From positions 85,774-149,773 of the forward strand of contig DAOQUL010000002.1 of assembly GCA_035341015.1 (NCBI GenBank): 64,000 bases of DNA, written 5' to 3'. This DNA is from JAKQIM01 sp029557965 (lineage in GTDB: Bacteria; Chloroflexota; Anaerolineae; Anaerolineales; UBA4823). A model generated the notes under the pieces. It was not told the DNA's origin and did not search any database. It saw only the letters and a list, made by a program, of their open reading frames with translations. Positions 1 to 9,305 of this stretch are shown one piece after another (position 1 is the first letter of the stretch; the number at the start of each line of letters is the position of its first letter). Position numbers and translations under genes: made by a program.

Positions 1-1
1 G

Positions 2-2482
2 GTCTCTGTTCTAAGTATCCTCTCGTATGCAGCCTTCTTGTTCTTAAGAAACCAGGGGCTGCTACCCGAACCCCTCATCCAGGCCAGCCCGTTGACCGTC
101 TTGATCGCAGGCACCGCGGTATACATGCTGGTCATTTTCCTGGTCTACATCAGCAACCGCAATTTGCGCGAAGCCCTGCAGCGGGCGCGGCGCAATGAAG
201 AAGAACTGAAGGCCAGCCGCGCTGCACACGAGGCCTATACCACCGACCTGGAACGGCGCGTGGTACAGCTTCAGGTGGCATCCGATGTTGCCCGCGATGC
301 TGCCAGCCTGCAAGAAGTTGGCCCTCTCCTCGATCGGGCGGTAGACCTGGTGCGCGAGCGCTTTGGCTTTTACCATGCGGGCATTTTCATGGTTGATATA
401 CGGCACGAATATGCCGTGCTCAAATCAGCCACGGGCGAGGCCGGCAAACAAATGGTTGCCAACGGCCACAAGCTGAAGATCGGCGAGGTAGGCATTGTGG
501 GCTATGTCACAAAGACCGGCCAACCGCGCATTGCCCTGGACGTAGGCAGCGACGCAGTGTATTTCAGAAATCCCCTGCTGCCCGAAACGCGCTCTGAAAT
601 GGCCCTGCCCCTCAAGACCGGCGGCTTAGTGATTGGGGCATTGGATGTGCAAAGCAAACAGCCAGGCGCTTTTGACGAGGGCGACGTCAACATACTGCAA
701 ACCATGGCCGATCAGCTTGCAGTTGCCATTGCCAACGCCCGCCTCTTCGAGGCCACCCGCCGCCAATTGGAAGAAATGGCCGCCTTAAGGGCTGTTGCAG
801 CCACCAGCTCTGAGGCTACCAGCGAAGATGAGTTGATCGAGCGCGCCACCCAACTGGTTGCCGAGGTCTTCTACCCTGATAATTTTGGCCTGGTCATGCT
901 GGATGAAGGCCAACAAACGTTATACCCTCACCATTCTTACCGCATCAAGCAATCCTTAAAACCGGCCTCCTTCCCAGTTGGACAAGGCATTATTGGCCGG
1001 GTGGCATCAACAGGCAAGGCCTTGCGCCTGGAAGATGTGAGCCAAGAAAGTGGATACGTGCAGATTGATCCGCTGACGCGCTCAGAGTTGTGCGTACCGG
1101 TCAAGATCGGTGACCAGGTCATTGGGGTCATCAACGCCGAAAGCAGCCGGACCGGTGCATTCAGCGAAAATGACGAGCGCTTGCTGGTCACCTTCGCAGG
1201 TCAATTGGCAATTGCCTTCCAAAAAGTACGTCTCTTCGATGCCGAGCGCCGCAGAGTGGCCGAATTAGAAGCGCTGCGCCAGGCCAGCTTGCGCCTTAGC
1301 TCTAACCTGGATCTACAAACCTTATTAGAGATCATCCTGGATCGTGCCATCCAGCTTGTAACGGCTGACACGGCCCATCTTTTCTTATACGAGGAACAAG
1401 AACTGATCTTTGGTGCTGCATTCTGGGCCCCCGGGCACACGAATGAGATGCACCAAACTCCACGCCCACACGGCCTGACGAACAGTGTTGCCCGCAGCGG
1501 GCAGCGCATGGTGATCAACGATGTGCGCAACCATCCCATCTTTGCAGATTCGCCCTGGGATGGGGCCGTCTGCAGCCTGCCCCTGCGACGCGGCGATCAA
1601 GTGCTGGGCGTGATGAACCTGGCCTACCACGGAGGCCCGCACAATTACGACGAAAACGAGCTGCGCGTGCTCGACTTGCTGGCCGACCAGGCCGCCATCG
1701 CCCTGCACAACGCCAATCTTTACAACCAGGCCCGCGAACGGGCCATTGAACTGGCGGCAGCCCTGGCCCAGCGTGAAGAGTTGGACCGCATGAAGGATGA
1801 ATTCATCCAAAACGTCTCACACGAGCTGCGCACCCCGCTGGCAATCACGCGAGGTTACGTTGAGCTGTTAGATTCAGGCGAGTTGGGTGAACTGAGCAAA
1901 ACCCAGGTCGAAGCTGTCAACATCTGCAAGCGGCGGGTAAACATGCTGATCAAATTGGTGGATGATTTGGTGGTCATCCTCGAGGCAGAGGCGCGCGAGG
2001 CGGTACGCGAGGCGATCAACCTGAAAGAATTGGTCCTGGGCGCCAGCGCAGACTTTCAAGATGCCGCCGACCGGGCTAACCTGACCCTCGATGCCAATAT
2101 TCCTCAAGAATCGATCTACGTGCTGGGCAATTACTCCCACCTCAACCGCTTGCTGGACAACCTGGTAGGCAATGCAATCAAGTTCACCCCACCCGATGGA
2201 AACGTGACCATCAACCTGCGGGCAGAGCAAGACGAAGCCAGGATCGAGGTGATTGACACCGGCATAGGCATCTCGCCCGATAAGATTGAACACCTATTTG
2301 AGCGTTTCTACCAGATCGATGGCAGCACCAAACGCCGCTACGGCGGCATGGGGCTTGGCTTATCCCTGGTCAAAGAGATTGCCGAGGCGCATGGCGGGAA
2401 GGTCAGCGTTCAAAGCGAGGTGGGACGCGGCAGCAGCTTCACAGTGATTCTGCCAATCCAAAAATCATCTGAGCTTGAATAA
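2..2482 (+). CDS. Membrane GAF sensor histidine kinase, 5' end cut by window
   Basis: Sensor kinase of a two-component system. The reading frame is open from base 2 with no stop. The first candidate start inside the window (TTG at 38) falls within a hydrophobic segment, so the true start lies outside. What remains shows two membrane segments (the second near bases 86-160), a coiled coil, and three GAF domains in tandem. These are followed by a HisKA box (SHELRTPL, phosphoacceptor His, near base 1820), an N-box (DNLVGNAIKF), and G1 and G2 boxes (DTGIGIS, GMGLGLS). The first GAF domain has the same signature (GEAG, then IALDVG.DAV, then TRSEMALPL) as the GAF domains of the array at 32680-61671. 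No receiver follows and no response regulator is adjacent, so the partner is unknown. Its 3' end overlaps the convergent downstream gene by 44 bases. Confidence 0.93.
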   Translation, partial: VSVLSILSYAAFLFLRNQGLLPEPLIQASPLTVLIAGTAVYMLVIFLVYISNRNLREALQRARRNEEELKASRAAHEAYTTDLERRVVQLQVASDVARDAASLQEVGPLLDRAVDLVRERFGFYHAGIFMVDIRHEYAVLKSATGEAGKQMVANGHKLKIGEVGIVGYVTKTGQPRIALDVGSDAVYFRNPLLPETRSEMALPLKTGGLVIGALDVQSKQPGAFDEGDVNILQTMADQLAVAIANARLFEATRRQLEEMAALRAVAATSSEATSEDELIERATQLVAEVFYPDNFGLVMLDEGQQTLYPHHSYRIKQSLKPASFPVGQGIIGRVASTGKALRLEDVSQESGYVQIDPLTRSELCVPVKIGDQVIGVINAESSRTGAFSENDERLLVTFAGQLAIAFQKVRLFDAERRRVAELEALRQASLRLSSNLDLQTLLEIILDRAIQLVTADTAHLFLYEEQELIFGAAFWAPGHTNEMHQTPRPHGLTNSVARSGQRMVINDVRNHPIFADSPWDGAVCSLPLRRGDQVLGVMNLAYHGGPHNYDENELRVLDLLADQAAIALHNANLYNQARERAIELAAALAQREELDRMKDEFIQNVSHELRTPLAITRGYVELLDSGELGELSKTQVEAVNICKRRVNMLIKLVDDLVVILEAEAREAVREAINLKELVLGASADFQDAADRANLTLDANIPQESIYVLGNYSHLNRLLDNLVGNAIKFTPPDGNVTINLRAEQDEARIEVIDTGIGISPDKIEHLFERFYQIDGSTKRRYGGMGLGLSLVKEIAEAHGGKVSVQSEVGRGSSFTVILPIQKSSELE

Positions 2483-3479
2483 GCAAGCTTTGCCAGGCTT
2501 GTGTTTCGGTATCTGGGCTGGGGCCAAGGGGATCCTGCCAGGCGCGCCCCAAGAGCGCTGCCACCACCGCACGACTACACGCAGAAGCCGCTTTTAGGTT
2601 ATATCCCCCCTCCAAGAACAGCGCAATCTTGCCCTGGCAGTGAGCGTCTGCCCAATCTGCCAGGCTGGCAATCAAGTGACCATACCCATCTGCTGAAAGC
2701 TGTAAGCTGCCCAATGGGTCGCCCCAATGTGCATCAAAGCCATAACTCACCAGCAGGATTTCAGGTTGATAACGATCCAACAGCGGGACAATCACGGTTT
2801 TCATCGTCGCCCTGAAAGCCGCATCTCCCGAGCCAGCGGGCAGGGGCAAATTAACCGTGTACCCGGCGCCATCACCCTCGCCGCGTTCATCCAGGCTGCC
2901 GCTGCCCGGATAGAGCGGCGATTGGTGAGTGGAGATAAACAGAACATCTTTGCGCCGCCAGAAAATGTCTTGAGTGCCATTGCCATGATGCAAGTCCAGG
3001 TCAATGATTGCCAGGCAGGCCGGCCCGGCGCTTTGTTGAAACAAGCTTTCGGCTGCAATAGCCACATTGTTCAGCAGGCAAAAACCCATCCCCCGGTTGC
3101 GCGTGGCATGATGCCCTGGCGGGCGGGTCAAAGCAAAACCACGCCACGCCTCTCCGCTCCACACTGCCTGCGCCACCGCGGCAGCACCGCCAGCCGCGCG
3201 CTGTGCCAGGCCCCACGAAGCCGGCGTCACATAGGTGTCGCCATCCAGTCGCTCACCAACCCGGCAAGCATCTTCCAAATATTTCAGGTAGTCCACGGAA
3301 TGCACCGCTTGCAGTACCTCATCAGGCACCACCAGGGGATCCAGCAAGGCAGATGCTCGCCACCAGCCCGCCGCATCCAAGGCCTGCCGCACTGCTTCCA
3401 CCCGGTGTGGGCTCTCCGAATGGCCCTCTTCGGCGTGGGCGGCATGGCCTTCAGGGTAAAACAAGGCTAGGTCGCGCAC
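2439..3479 (-). CDS. Histone deacetylase family / acetoin utilisation (AcuC-like) zinc amidohydrolase
   Basis: A 346-residue protein of the HDAC/AcuC/acetylpolyamine-amidohydrolase fold, close to the usual length of bacterial members. All hallmark blocks are present: RPPGHHATRNRGMGF with the paired active-site His123/His124, DLDLHHGNGTQ with zinc ligands Asp162 and His164, YGFDAHWGDP with the third zinc Asp, and LFLEGGYN with the transition-state Tyr. The family removes acetyl or other acyl groups from lysines or polyamines. The substrate here cannot be read from sequence. It begins 7 bases after the DUF4129 gene, so it is probably the last gene of the - strand run. Its end overlaps the convergent kinase gene by 44 bases, leaving no room for a conventional terminator. 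Confidence 0.92.
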   Translation of the reverse strand: MRDLALFYPEGHAAHAEEGHSESPHRVEAVRQALDAAGWWRASALLDPLVVPDEVLQAVHSVDYLKYLEDACRVGERLDGDTYVTPASWGLAQRAAGGAAAVAQAVWSGEAWRGFALTRPPGHHATRNRGMGFCLLNNVAIAAESLFQQSAGPACLAIIDLDLHHGNGTQDIFWRRKDVLFISTHQSPLYPGSGSLDERGEGDGAGYTVNLPLPAGSGDAAFRATMKTVIVPLLDRYQPEILLVSYGFDAHWGDPLGSLQLSADGYGHLIASLADWADAHCQGKIALFLEGGYNLKAASACSRAVVAALLGRAWQDPLGPSPDTETQAWQSLLIQAQMIFGLAESL

Positions 3480-3486
3480 AATCGCA

Positions 3487-5094
3487 TCAGCCCTTCACTG
3501 TGCGCAGCGCGGCACGGATCTTTTCCCAGTAGCGCTGTACCGCGCTGGCCCGCACGGCTTCTACAGGATGCTGGCTGTAACGCGCATCCACGAAGGCCTC
3601 GGTCATCGCCCTGAGCGCTTCGTCCACATCTCCAGCCGAGTCTTCATCCGCCAACTGGGCTTCGATCTGCCGGGTGTATTCATAGGGCGTTTGCCAGGGT
3701 TGGCGCGGCAGGCCGCGCTCACCACCGCGCCGCACCAAGGCCAGGTAATAAAACAGCACGCGCTGGCGCGGGTTAAGGTGGCGCAGGCTTAAGAACTGGT
3801 GACCTTCTGCCAGTGGACGCTTGCGCCGCAACCCATCCAGGCGGCGCAAACCAGCCTGAACCGCCTGGGGCACCAACCCCGCCCCTGCCCGCACCCGCTC
3901 TGTCAGCCAACGCCAGGCCTTAACCAACCAGGCCATTCCTGGCAGGCGGCGCAGCCTTTGGGTCAGATCTCGATTCTGGCGATAATAGGTAAAAAAAGCA
4001 TATCCCACTGCACCAATCACCAGGGCCCAAAACACGATCGACCGCAAGACCTCTACCCAGGGGGCGGGGCTGGCTGTAGTGGGCACCGTGGGCGGCATGA
4101 ACTGCTGCACAGCAGTGATGTCAGGCGTTGTGACGGCTGATCCTCCTAACAGGCTCATGATCCACGAAAATAGATAGAACACCGGCAGCAAGATCAACAT
4201 GATCACTGTGTAGACGGCCAAAAAAACTACGCTGAAAACGTAACTTAATATAGGCAGCAGGCCAATGGTATAGTGAGTGGGCAAGATGAAAGCCAGGAAT
4301 AGAATGATGCCCAAGAACAGCAAGCTGTACAGCACCCAGCGCCGGGCCATCCCCTCGCTGACGGGTAGATGCTGCCAGGCCCAGGCAGCGCGCCGCACCG
4401 ATAACTGAGCCAAGCTGAGCAGTGCCAAACCCAATAAGAAATACACCAGCACGTGCAGCATACTACCCTTGACCGGCGGCGCGCCCTCGTGCAAGGCGAT
4501 GAAATCCATGCGCACCAATGCCATGAAAAAGACCATGCCCACACCCACCCCAAAAACCCGGTTGGCGAGGCGCTGTTGGGTAGAGCCACGGTTGCTTGAG
4601 GCTTGATCCAGGCTTTCGGCCTGCAGGATCAATTCATCCCCCTCCAGGTTAGCCAGGTCATCGGCATAATTGGTGCTGATCATCCACACCAGCAGCACCA
4701 CCAGCAGGCTGAGCAAGTATTGAGAATCCAGGAAGGTACCGAAAAAGTCCTCCCACCACAACGGCAGGTCGGCTTTGAGATGCGCAAAGCCTTGCCAGGC
4801 GTAAATGGCGACCTTCAGGCCCACCATCACCACCACCAGCTCTACCAAGCGGTACACAATCACCGGCGTATCCAGCTCGGCGGTGCGGCGCAGGCGGCGC
4901 TGGCTGAAGACAGCCTCCAGCGCAACCAAGAAACAGACCCAGGGCAAAAATCCCCCTTGCCACCCGGGTTGCAAACGTTGGCCTAGCGCCAGGGCGGTCA
5001 TCCCCAGGCAGGCCATCATGGCAGCCACGAAAAAGACGCCGATGGCGCTTGCCAGGCGCTCGTTGCTGCGAAAGGATTCGATCAGGTTGCTCAT
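3487..5094 (-). CDS. Multi-pass membrane protein with C-terminal DUF4129 domain
   Basis: 535 residues. The N-terminal two thirds carry about eight or nine hydrophobic segments. A further membrane helix near residue 360 precedes a cytosolic basic linker and a C-terminal DUF4129 domain. That domain shows HLNPRQRVLFYYLALVRRG, then PWQTPYEYTRQIEAQL, then the closing VDARYSQHPV segment, as in TgpA-type proteins. DUF4129 commonly follows MoxR and DUF58 genes and is often joined to a transglutaminase-like domain. No transglutaminase Cys-His-Asp block is visible here. The start codon directly follows the DUF58 stop codon (5094/5095), so the two are probably translationally coupled. Function is unknown; a role in envelope protein handling is only suggested by the neighbours. 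Confidence 0.85.
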   Translation of the reverse strand: MSNLIESFRSNERLASAIGVFFVAAMMACLGMTALALGQRLQPGWQGGFLPWVCFLVALEAVFSQRRLRRTAELDTPVIVYRLVELVVVMVGLKVAIYAWQGFAHLKADLPLWWEDFFGTFLDSQYLLSLLVVLLVWMISTNYADDLANLEGDELILQAESLDQASSNRGSTQQRLANRVFGVGVGMVFFMALVRMDFIALHEGAPPVKGSMLHVLVYFLLGLALLSLAQLSVRRAAWAWQHLPVSEGMARRWVLYSLLFLGIILFLAFILPTHYTIGLLPILSYVFSVVFLAVYTVIMLILLPVFYLFSWIMSLLGGSAVTTPDITAVQQFMPPTVPTTASPAPWVEVLRSIVFWALVIGAVGYAFFTYYRQNRDLTQRLRRLPGMAWLVKAWRWLTERVRAGAGLVPQAVQAGLRRLDGLRRKRPLAEGHQFLSLRHLNPRQRVLFYYLALVRRGGERGLPRQPWQTPYEYTRQIEAQLADEDSAGDVDEALRAMTEAFVDARYSQHPVEAVRASAVQRYWEKIRAALRTVKG

Positions 5095-6282
5095 CTACTG
5101 CCTCCAGGCATCCAATTCCAACTCATTGCGGAAGTGGTAAACCGGGAAACCGAATTGTTCGCCCAGGGCCTTGATCTCGCGCAGGCTGTGGGCAGGCGTT
5201 TTGCTCGTACCCACCAAAGATTGCCCCGTCAGGATCAGCACCAGGTTCAGACCAGCCCTGCGCAAACGGAAAAGCTCATCAAACAGGCGGTCGTCGGCGC
5301 GGCCAGTGATCAGAACCAGGGTCGTACCCCAAGGTAGCAAGGCACTCTCTCGATTGAGCAGATCTGCCAGTGGTTCTGTTTCGATCGTTTCAACGCGTGC
5401 CAGCACATCCAGCAGGCGCATCAGGTGCGCCCGGCCTTTGCGCGCCGGTACGGGCCGGAAGGAACAGCCTTGGCCCGCGACATCCACCGACAAAGGATCC
5501 ATCCCATTGGTCAGCAAGCCCACCATTTGCCTCTGCCCAATCACCCAATTAGCCAGGGATGCGGCGATGATCACAGCCAGCTCAGTGGCATCACGCCAGG
5601 CATGCGGGTCATATTCGGCGGTATTCATGTTCAGGGCCAGCACCGTAGACAGTGAAATGGAGGGCTCATACTGCTTGACCTGCAAGCGCCCAACGGCGGC
5701 GCTCGCCTTCCAATCCACGCGCCGCAGCGAATCGCCAGCCGTGTAATCTCGCTTGCCAAAAACGCGGGTGGGGTCTTCATAGATCGGTTGGGTATGCCGC
5801 AGTGTGCCCATCGGCGAATGAGATGGCAGTTTAAGGTTGCTGAACTGGATAATGCGCGGGTAAACAACCATGTTTTCCGCCGCACTTTGCCAGCGTTGTT
5901 CACCCCCCAGGCCCAACAGGTCGCCGGTGGCGGCGAACAATGGCCCCACGGTGTAATAACCGCGCTTGCGGGCCTTCATGGTGTAATCGAAATGGGCCTG
6001 GCCGCGCGGCCCCATGCTGATGACCTGCTGCATGGGGTTGGGCGGGGCCAATTCCACCGGCACGCTTTCTTGCAGCCGCAGCCAGATAACGGGCAGCCAG
6101 CTCGTATTGCGCAGGTGCAGCCGCACGGGCACCTCTTCACCCGAAAAGGCACGCGGCACGAACTCGCGCTGCGCCGCCAGGTGCCTGACGGCCTGCCCGC
6201 TCCACAGGCGGCCGATCAGGTACGCTCCGGCTAAGAGATACACGACGGTGAAGACAACATCGTCGCGCGCCAGGATCGCCAC
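5095..6282 (-). CDS. DUF58 domain protein (partner of MoxR ATPase)
   Basis: A 395-residue DUF58 protein. The N-terminus is hydrophobic and is followed by a beta-rich region. The diagnostic DUF58 block is YEDPTRVFGKRDYTAGDSL followed by RRVDWKASA and LQVKQYEP. The C-terminal part has the von Willebrand A-like layout typical of the family. MoxR-DUF58 pairs are thought to work together as a chaperone-like module. The annotated GTG start at 6282 has no Shine-Dalgarno sequence and cuts into a membrane helix. The frame stays open upstream to a stop at 6370 and encodes further hydrophobic residues, but it contains no ATG, GTG or TTG there. A GGAG at the end of the MoxR gene sits 6 bases before an in-frame ATC, so a non-standard start near 6320-6307 is possible. 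Confidence 0.88.
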   Translation of the reverse strand: MAILARDDVVFTVVYLLAGAYLIGRLWSGQAVRHLAAQREFVPRAFSGEEVPVRLHLRNTSWLPVIWLRLQESVPVELAPPNPMQQVISMGPRGQAHFDYTMKARKRGYYTVGPLFAATGDLLGLGGEQRWQSAAENMVVYPRIIQFSNLKLPSHSPMGTLRHTQPIYEDPTRVFGKRDYTAGDSLRRVDWKASAAVGRLQVKQYEPSISLSTVLALNMNTAEYDPHAWRDATELAVIIAASLANWVIGQRQMVGLLTNGMDPLSVDVAGQGCSFRPVPARKGRAHLMRLLDVLARVETIETEPLADLLNRESALLPWGTTLVLITGRADDRLFDELFRLRRAGLNLVLILTGQSLVGTSKTPAHSLREIKALGEQFGFPVYHFRNELELDAWRQ

Positions 6283-6322
6283 AATTAAGAGCAGCGCCAG
6301 GACGATCAGATGCGTTTCGATA

Positions 6323-7291
6323 TCAAGCTCCGCTGCGACTGGGTGTGTCCAGTTCCAGGGGAATGGACTTTAACAGGTCGTCCAACACGCTGCGCGCCGT
6401 GCGGCCGCGCAGTTCAGATTCGGGCTTCAAGATCAGGCGGTGCGCCAATGTGGGCAGGGCCAGGTATTTAACGTCTTCAGGCAAAACGTGATCGCGCCCG
6501 CGCAAAGCCGCCAAGGCCTGGGCGGTCTTAAAGAGGGCCAGGCTGGCGCGCGGGCTGGCCCCTAACAACAGGTCAGGGTGGCCGCGGGTGGCAGTTACCA
6601 GGCGCACCACGTAATCCTGTAGTGTCTCGTCTACATGGATATCCCACACCATATGCTGGAAATCCAGCAGACGCTGCCCTTCCACCACTTTCTCTAAATG
6701 CGTGATCGGGTGCTCACGGCGCAAATTGGATAAAAGCTGCTTTTCGTCTGTCGTAGATGGATACCCCATCGAAATCCGCATCAAAAAGCGATCCAACTGG
6801 GCCTCTGGCAAGGGGAAAGTACCCTCATACTCAATTGGGTTTTGCGTAGCCATGACCAAGAAGGGACGCGGCAGGGCCCGCGTGACGCCATCCACGCTGA
6901 CCTGCTGTTCTTGCATTGCCTCCAGCAGAGCCGACTGAGTGCGCGGTGTGGCGCGGTTGATCTCATCTACCAGCAAGACATTGACGAAAATTGGGCCGGG
7001 CCGGAATTCAAATTGGCCGCTGTGCTGGTTATAGACCGAAACGCCCGTCACATCATTAGGCAGCAGGTCAGGGGTACACTGCAACCGCTTGAAATCTCCG
7101 CCCATGCTGAGCGCCATGGCGCGTGCCAGCATGGTCTTGCCAACCCCGGGCACATCCTCTACCAAAACATGCCCCTCGCACAGCAAAGCTGCCATAAACA
7201 ATTCGATCGCCGGACGCTTCCCCACGATCACACGTTCCACGTTCCCGATTACCGTATCGGCAAACGCCTGGATTGATTGTACATCTGTCAT
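6323..7291 (-). CDS. MoxR-family AAA+ ATPase
   Basis: 322 residues, the usual length for MoxR. The Walker A motif is VEDVPGVGKTMLARA (Lys52, Thr53). The Walker B motif is VLLVDEINRATPRTQ, followed by ALLEAMQE, sensor 1 (LVMATQNPIEYEGTFPLPEAQLDRF) and the C-terminal lid with GASPRASLAL. MoxR ATPases act as chaperones that assemble or activate protein complexes, usually together with a DUF58 or VWA protein encoded next to them, as here. The start is well supported: an AAGGAGAG ribosome site precedes the ATG, and the GH127 stop codon (TAA) directly abuts it. It ends about 40 bases before the annotated DUF58 start. Confidence 0.95.
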   Translation of the reverse strand: MTDVQSIQAFADTVIGNVERVIVGKRPAIELFMAALLCEGHVLVEDVPGVGKTMLARAMALSMGGDFKRLQCTPDLLPNDVTGVSVYNQHSGQFEFRPGPIFVNVLLVDEINRATPRTQSALLEAMQEQQVSVDGVTRALPRPFLVMATQNPIEYEGTFPLPEAQLDRFLMRISMGYPSTTDEKQLLSNLRREHPITHLEKVVEGQRLLDFQHMVWDIHVDETLQDYVVRLVTATRGHPDLLLGASPRASLALFKTAQALAALRGRDHVLPEDVKYLALPTLAHRLILKPESELRGRTARSVLDDLLKSIPLELDTPSRSGA

Positions 7292-9289
7292 TTATCTCTC
7301 CTTCTTCAGCCAGACTTGCATGGCCCAATGATGAGGGGCAGCGGCTGGGGCCCGGTTGGCCCAGGCATAGTATGGTATAGCTGTTAACGTGATGAGGGAT
7401 GAACGATCTGGGTCTGCCCCCGCAGGTACATGCCGGTACAAGCGCCCCTGCCATGCCGGATGCGGCGGCTCAACAGTTCCCGGCATGCGCAAGGTGGTCA
7501 CCCCGCCCAACAGGCCCGGCGCATCCTGCACGGCAGGCAAGACAGCCGCGTTAACCGCCACATCCTGCAGCCTGGCGCCTGGCCATGCCGACCAGTCTCC
7601 TTGATCTACCGCCTCCAGGCAGTACAAGAGTGGGCCACGCCCCAGGGCCACACGCCCAGAATTTTCTACTGCATAGGGATGGCTTTCGAGCCAATAGGGC
7701 GGCATGCCCAATTCCAAGTCTACCACATCCCCAGGCTGCCATGTGCGCCGCAGCTCAACATACGTGCCCGGCTGAAGATCAGCCTCCCAGGCACGCCCAT
7801 TCAAATCCAGCCTGATATCCCCAGCCCGCAGCCAGCCCGGCAGGCGCAGGAAGATGCTGTAAGGGCCTACCAGGTCCTCGGCGGGTTGAACTTCTAATCG
7901 TACGCGGCCATCCCAGGGATAACGCGTCTCCTGGCGCACCTTCATGGACGGCCCTAACCCGCCGGGCAGGTTGACCTCGGCCTCGCCTTGACCGTATAAA
8001 TGCACCCACAACCCCTCAGCCGAGGTGCTGTAAAAATATGCCGGCAGCGAGGCCAAGAAGCGTACCAGGTTGGTGGGGCAGCAAGCGCAGTCATACCAGG
8101 GTTGTCGGCGGTGCCAACCGGCCCCATCATAGCCGCCGGCATCTGCCAGGGGATTGGTATAGAAATAAGATTGACCATCCAGACCCATCCCTGGCAAAAC
8201 GGCGTTGTAGAGCATCCATTCCAGGGCGTCAGCATAACCTGCCCGCGCGGCCGGGGAATGGTCTTGCCAGACCAACATGCGGTTGGCCCACATGACCCCA
8301 CCAATAGCGGCACAGCTTTCGGCATAAGAGCGCTCATTTGGCAGCTCATAGGCAGCACCAAAAGCTTCGCCCTCGTGCCGGGCGCCCAGCCCACCGTTGA
8401 CGTAAACCTGCGTGGCGATCATCGCTTGCCACAAACGCTCAAGCGCCTGCCGCAGAGCCGGTTCTCTGGTCTCGGCATACACATCCGCGGCGGCCGCGCA
8501 CAGGTACATGGCCCGCACAGCATGCCCTTCCAGCCGCTCTAAATCGCGCAGCGGTAGGCGGTCCAGGTAATATGCCCGCCCGCCCAACAAACCGTGCCCG
8601 CGTTGATCGATGAAGTGTTGGGCAAGCTCGAGGTAAGTACGCCGCCTGGTCTGGCGGTAAAGCTCAACCAGAGCCACCTCAATCTCAGGATGCCCACAAA
8701 TCCCTGCCCGCTTCCCAGGCCCAAACACTTGATGAATATGATCGGCAAATCGCGTGGCTACACGCATCAAAGCGCGGCTGCCGGTGCTGCGCTGCAAAGC
8801 CACCGCCGCCTGGATCAGGTGCCCGGCGCAGTACATCTCGTGCATATCGCGCAGGTTGCTCCAACGTTGACCTGCCCGAGTGCCCGCATAATAGGTATCC
8901 AGGTAACCATCTGAGCTTTGGGCCGCGGCAATCCATTTCACCACCTGCCGCACCTGTCCCGCCAATTCCTTTGCAGGCGCCGGATCGGCCAACGCCAGTC
9001 CCCAGGCTGCCGCCTCCAACCACTTGTAAACATCCGAATCGTTGAAATAGTACCCCTGGAAGCTCCCGCCCGGAAAAGTTGGCGAACCCGCCGCCCGGCG
9101 GAAATTCTCCAGGCGGCCCGTTTCTTCTAACAAACGGTATTGTGCCGGCAGCGTGACCTGCTGAATGCGCTCTAACCAGCCAAGCCAAAAACCACCCTTC
9201 AAGCGCACCGCCGGGAGAGGCAATTGGTGCATGTTTGCCGCGGGACTGTTGCAGAAATCCACGAGCGCGGCGGGCGGCTTTTCTTTCAT
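7292..9289 (-). CDS. Glycoside hydrolase family 127 (beta-L-arabinofuranosidase-like)
   Basis: 665 residues, a typical GH127 (former DUF1680) length. The catalytic machinery of the family prototype HypBA1 is conserved with identical spacing. Glu308 (GEAFG) matches the acid/base Glu. Glu324 and Cys326 (YAESCAAIGG), Cys403 and Cys404 (YDCACCPTNLVR) match the zinc-binding Glu-Cys-Cys-Cys set, and Cys403 is the expected cysteine nucleophile. The N-terminal part is the (alpha/alpha)6 barrel and the C-terminal part is beta-rich. No signal peptide is visible, so it is probably cytosolic and acts on imported oligosaccharides. GH127 also includes other specificities, so the exact sugar is not certain. 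It sits 16 bases after the acyltransferase gene. The ribosome site is weak; ATG at 9289 was kept because an internal ATG at 9232 is no better. Confidence 0.93.
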   Translation of the reverse strand: MKEKPPAALVDFCNSPAANMHQLPLPAVRLKGGFWLGWLERIQQVTLPAQYRLLEETGRLENFRRAAGSPTFPGGSFQGYYFNDSDVYKWLEAAAWGLALADPAPAKELAGQVRQVVKWIAAAQSSDGYLDTYYAGTRAGQRWSNLRDMHEMYCAGHLIQAAVALQRSTGSRALMRVATRFADHIHQVFGPGKRAGICGHPEIEVALVELYRQTRRRTYLELAQHFIDQRGHGLLGGRAYYLDRLPLRDLERLEGHAVRAMYLCAAAADVYAETREPALRQALERLWQAMIATQVYVNGGLGARHEGEAFGAAYELPNERSYAESCAAIGGVMWANRMLVWQDHSPAARAGYADALEWMLYNAVLPGMGLDGQSYFYTNPLADAGGYDGAGWHRRQPWYDCACCPTNLVRFLASLPAYFYSTSAEGLWVHLYGQGEAEVNLPGGLGPSMKVRQETRYPWDGRVRLEVQPAEDLVGPYSIFLRLPGWLRAGDIRLDLNGRAWEADLQPGTYVELRRTWQPGDVVDLELGMPPYWLESHPYAVENSGRVALGRGPLLYCLEAVDQGDWSAWPGARLQDVAVNAAVLPAVQDAPGLLGGVTTLRMPGTVEPPHPAWQGRLYRHVPAGADPDRSSLITLTAIPYYAWANRAPAAAPHHWAMQVWLKKER

Positions 9290-9305
9290 AGCTGCATCGT
9301 CCAGG

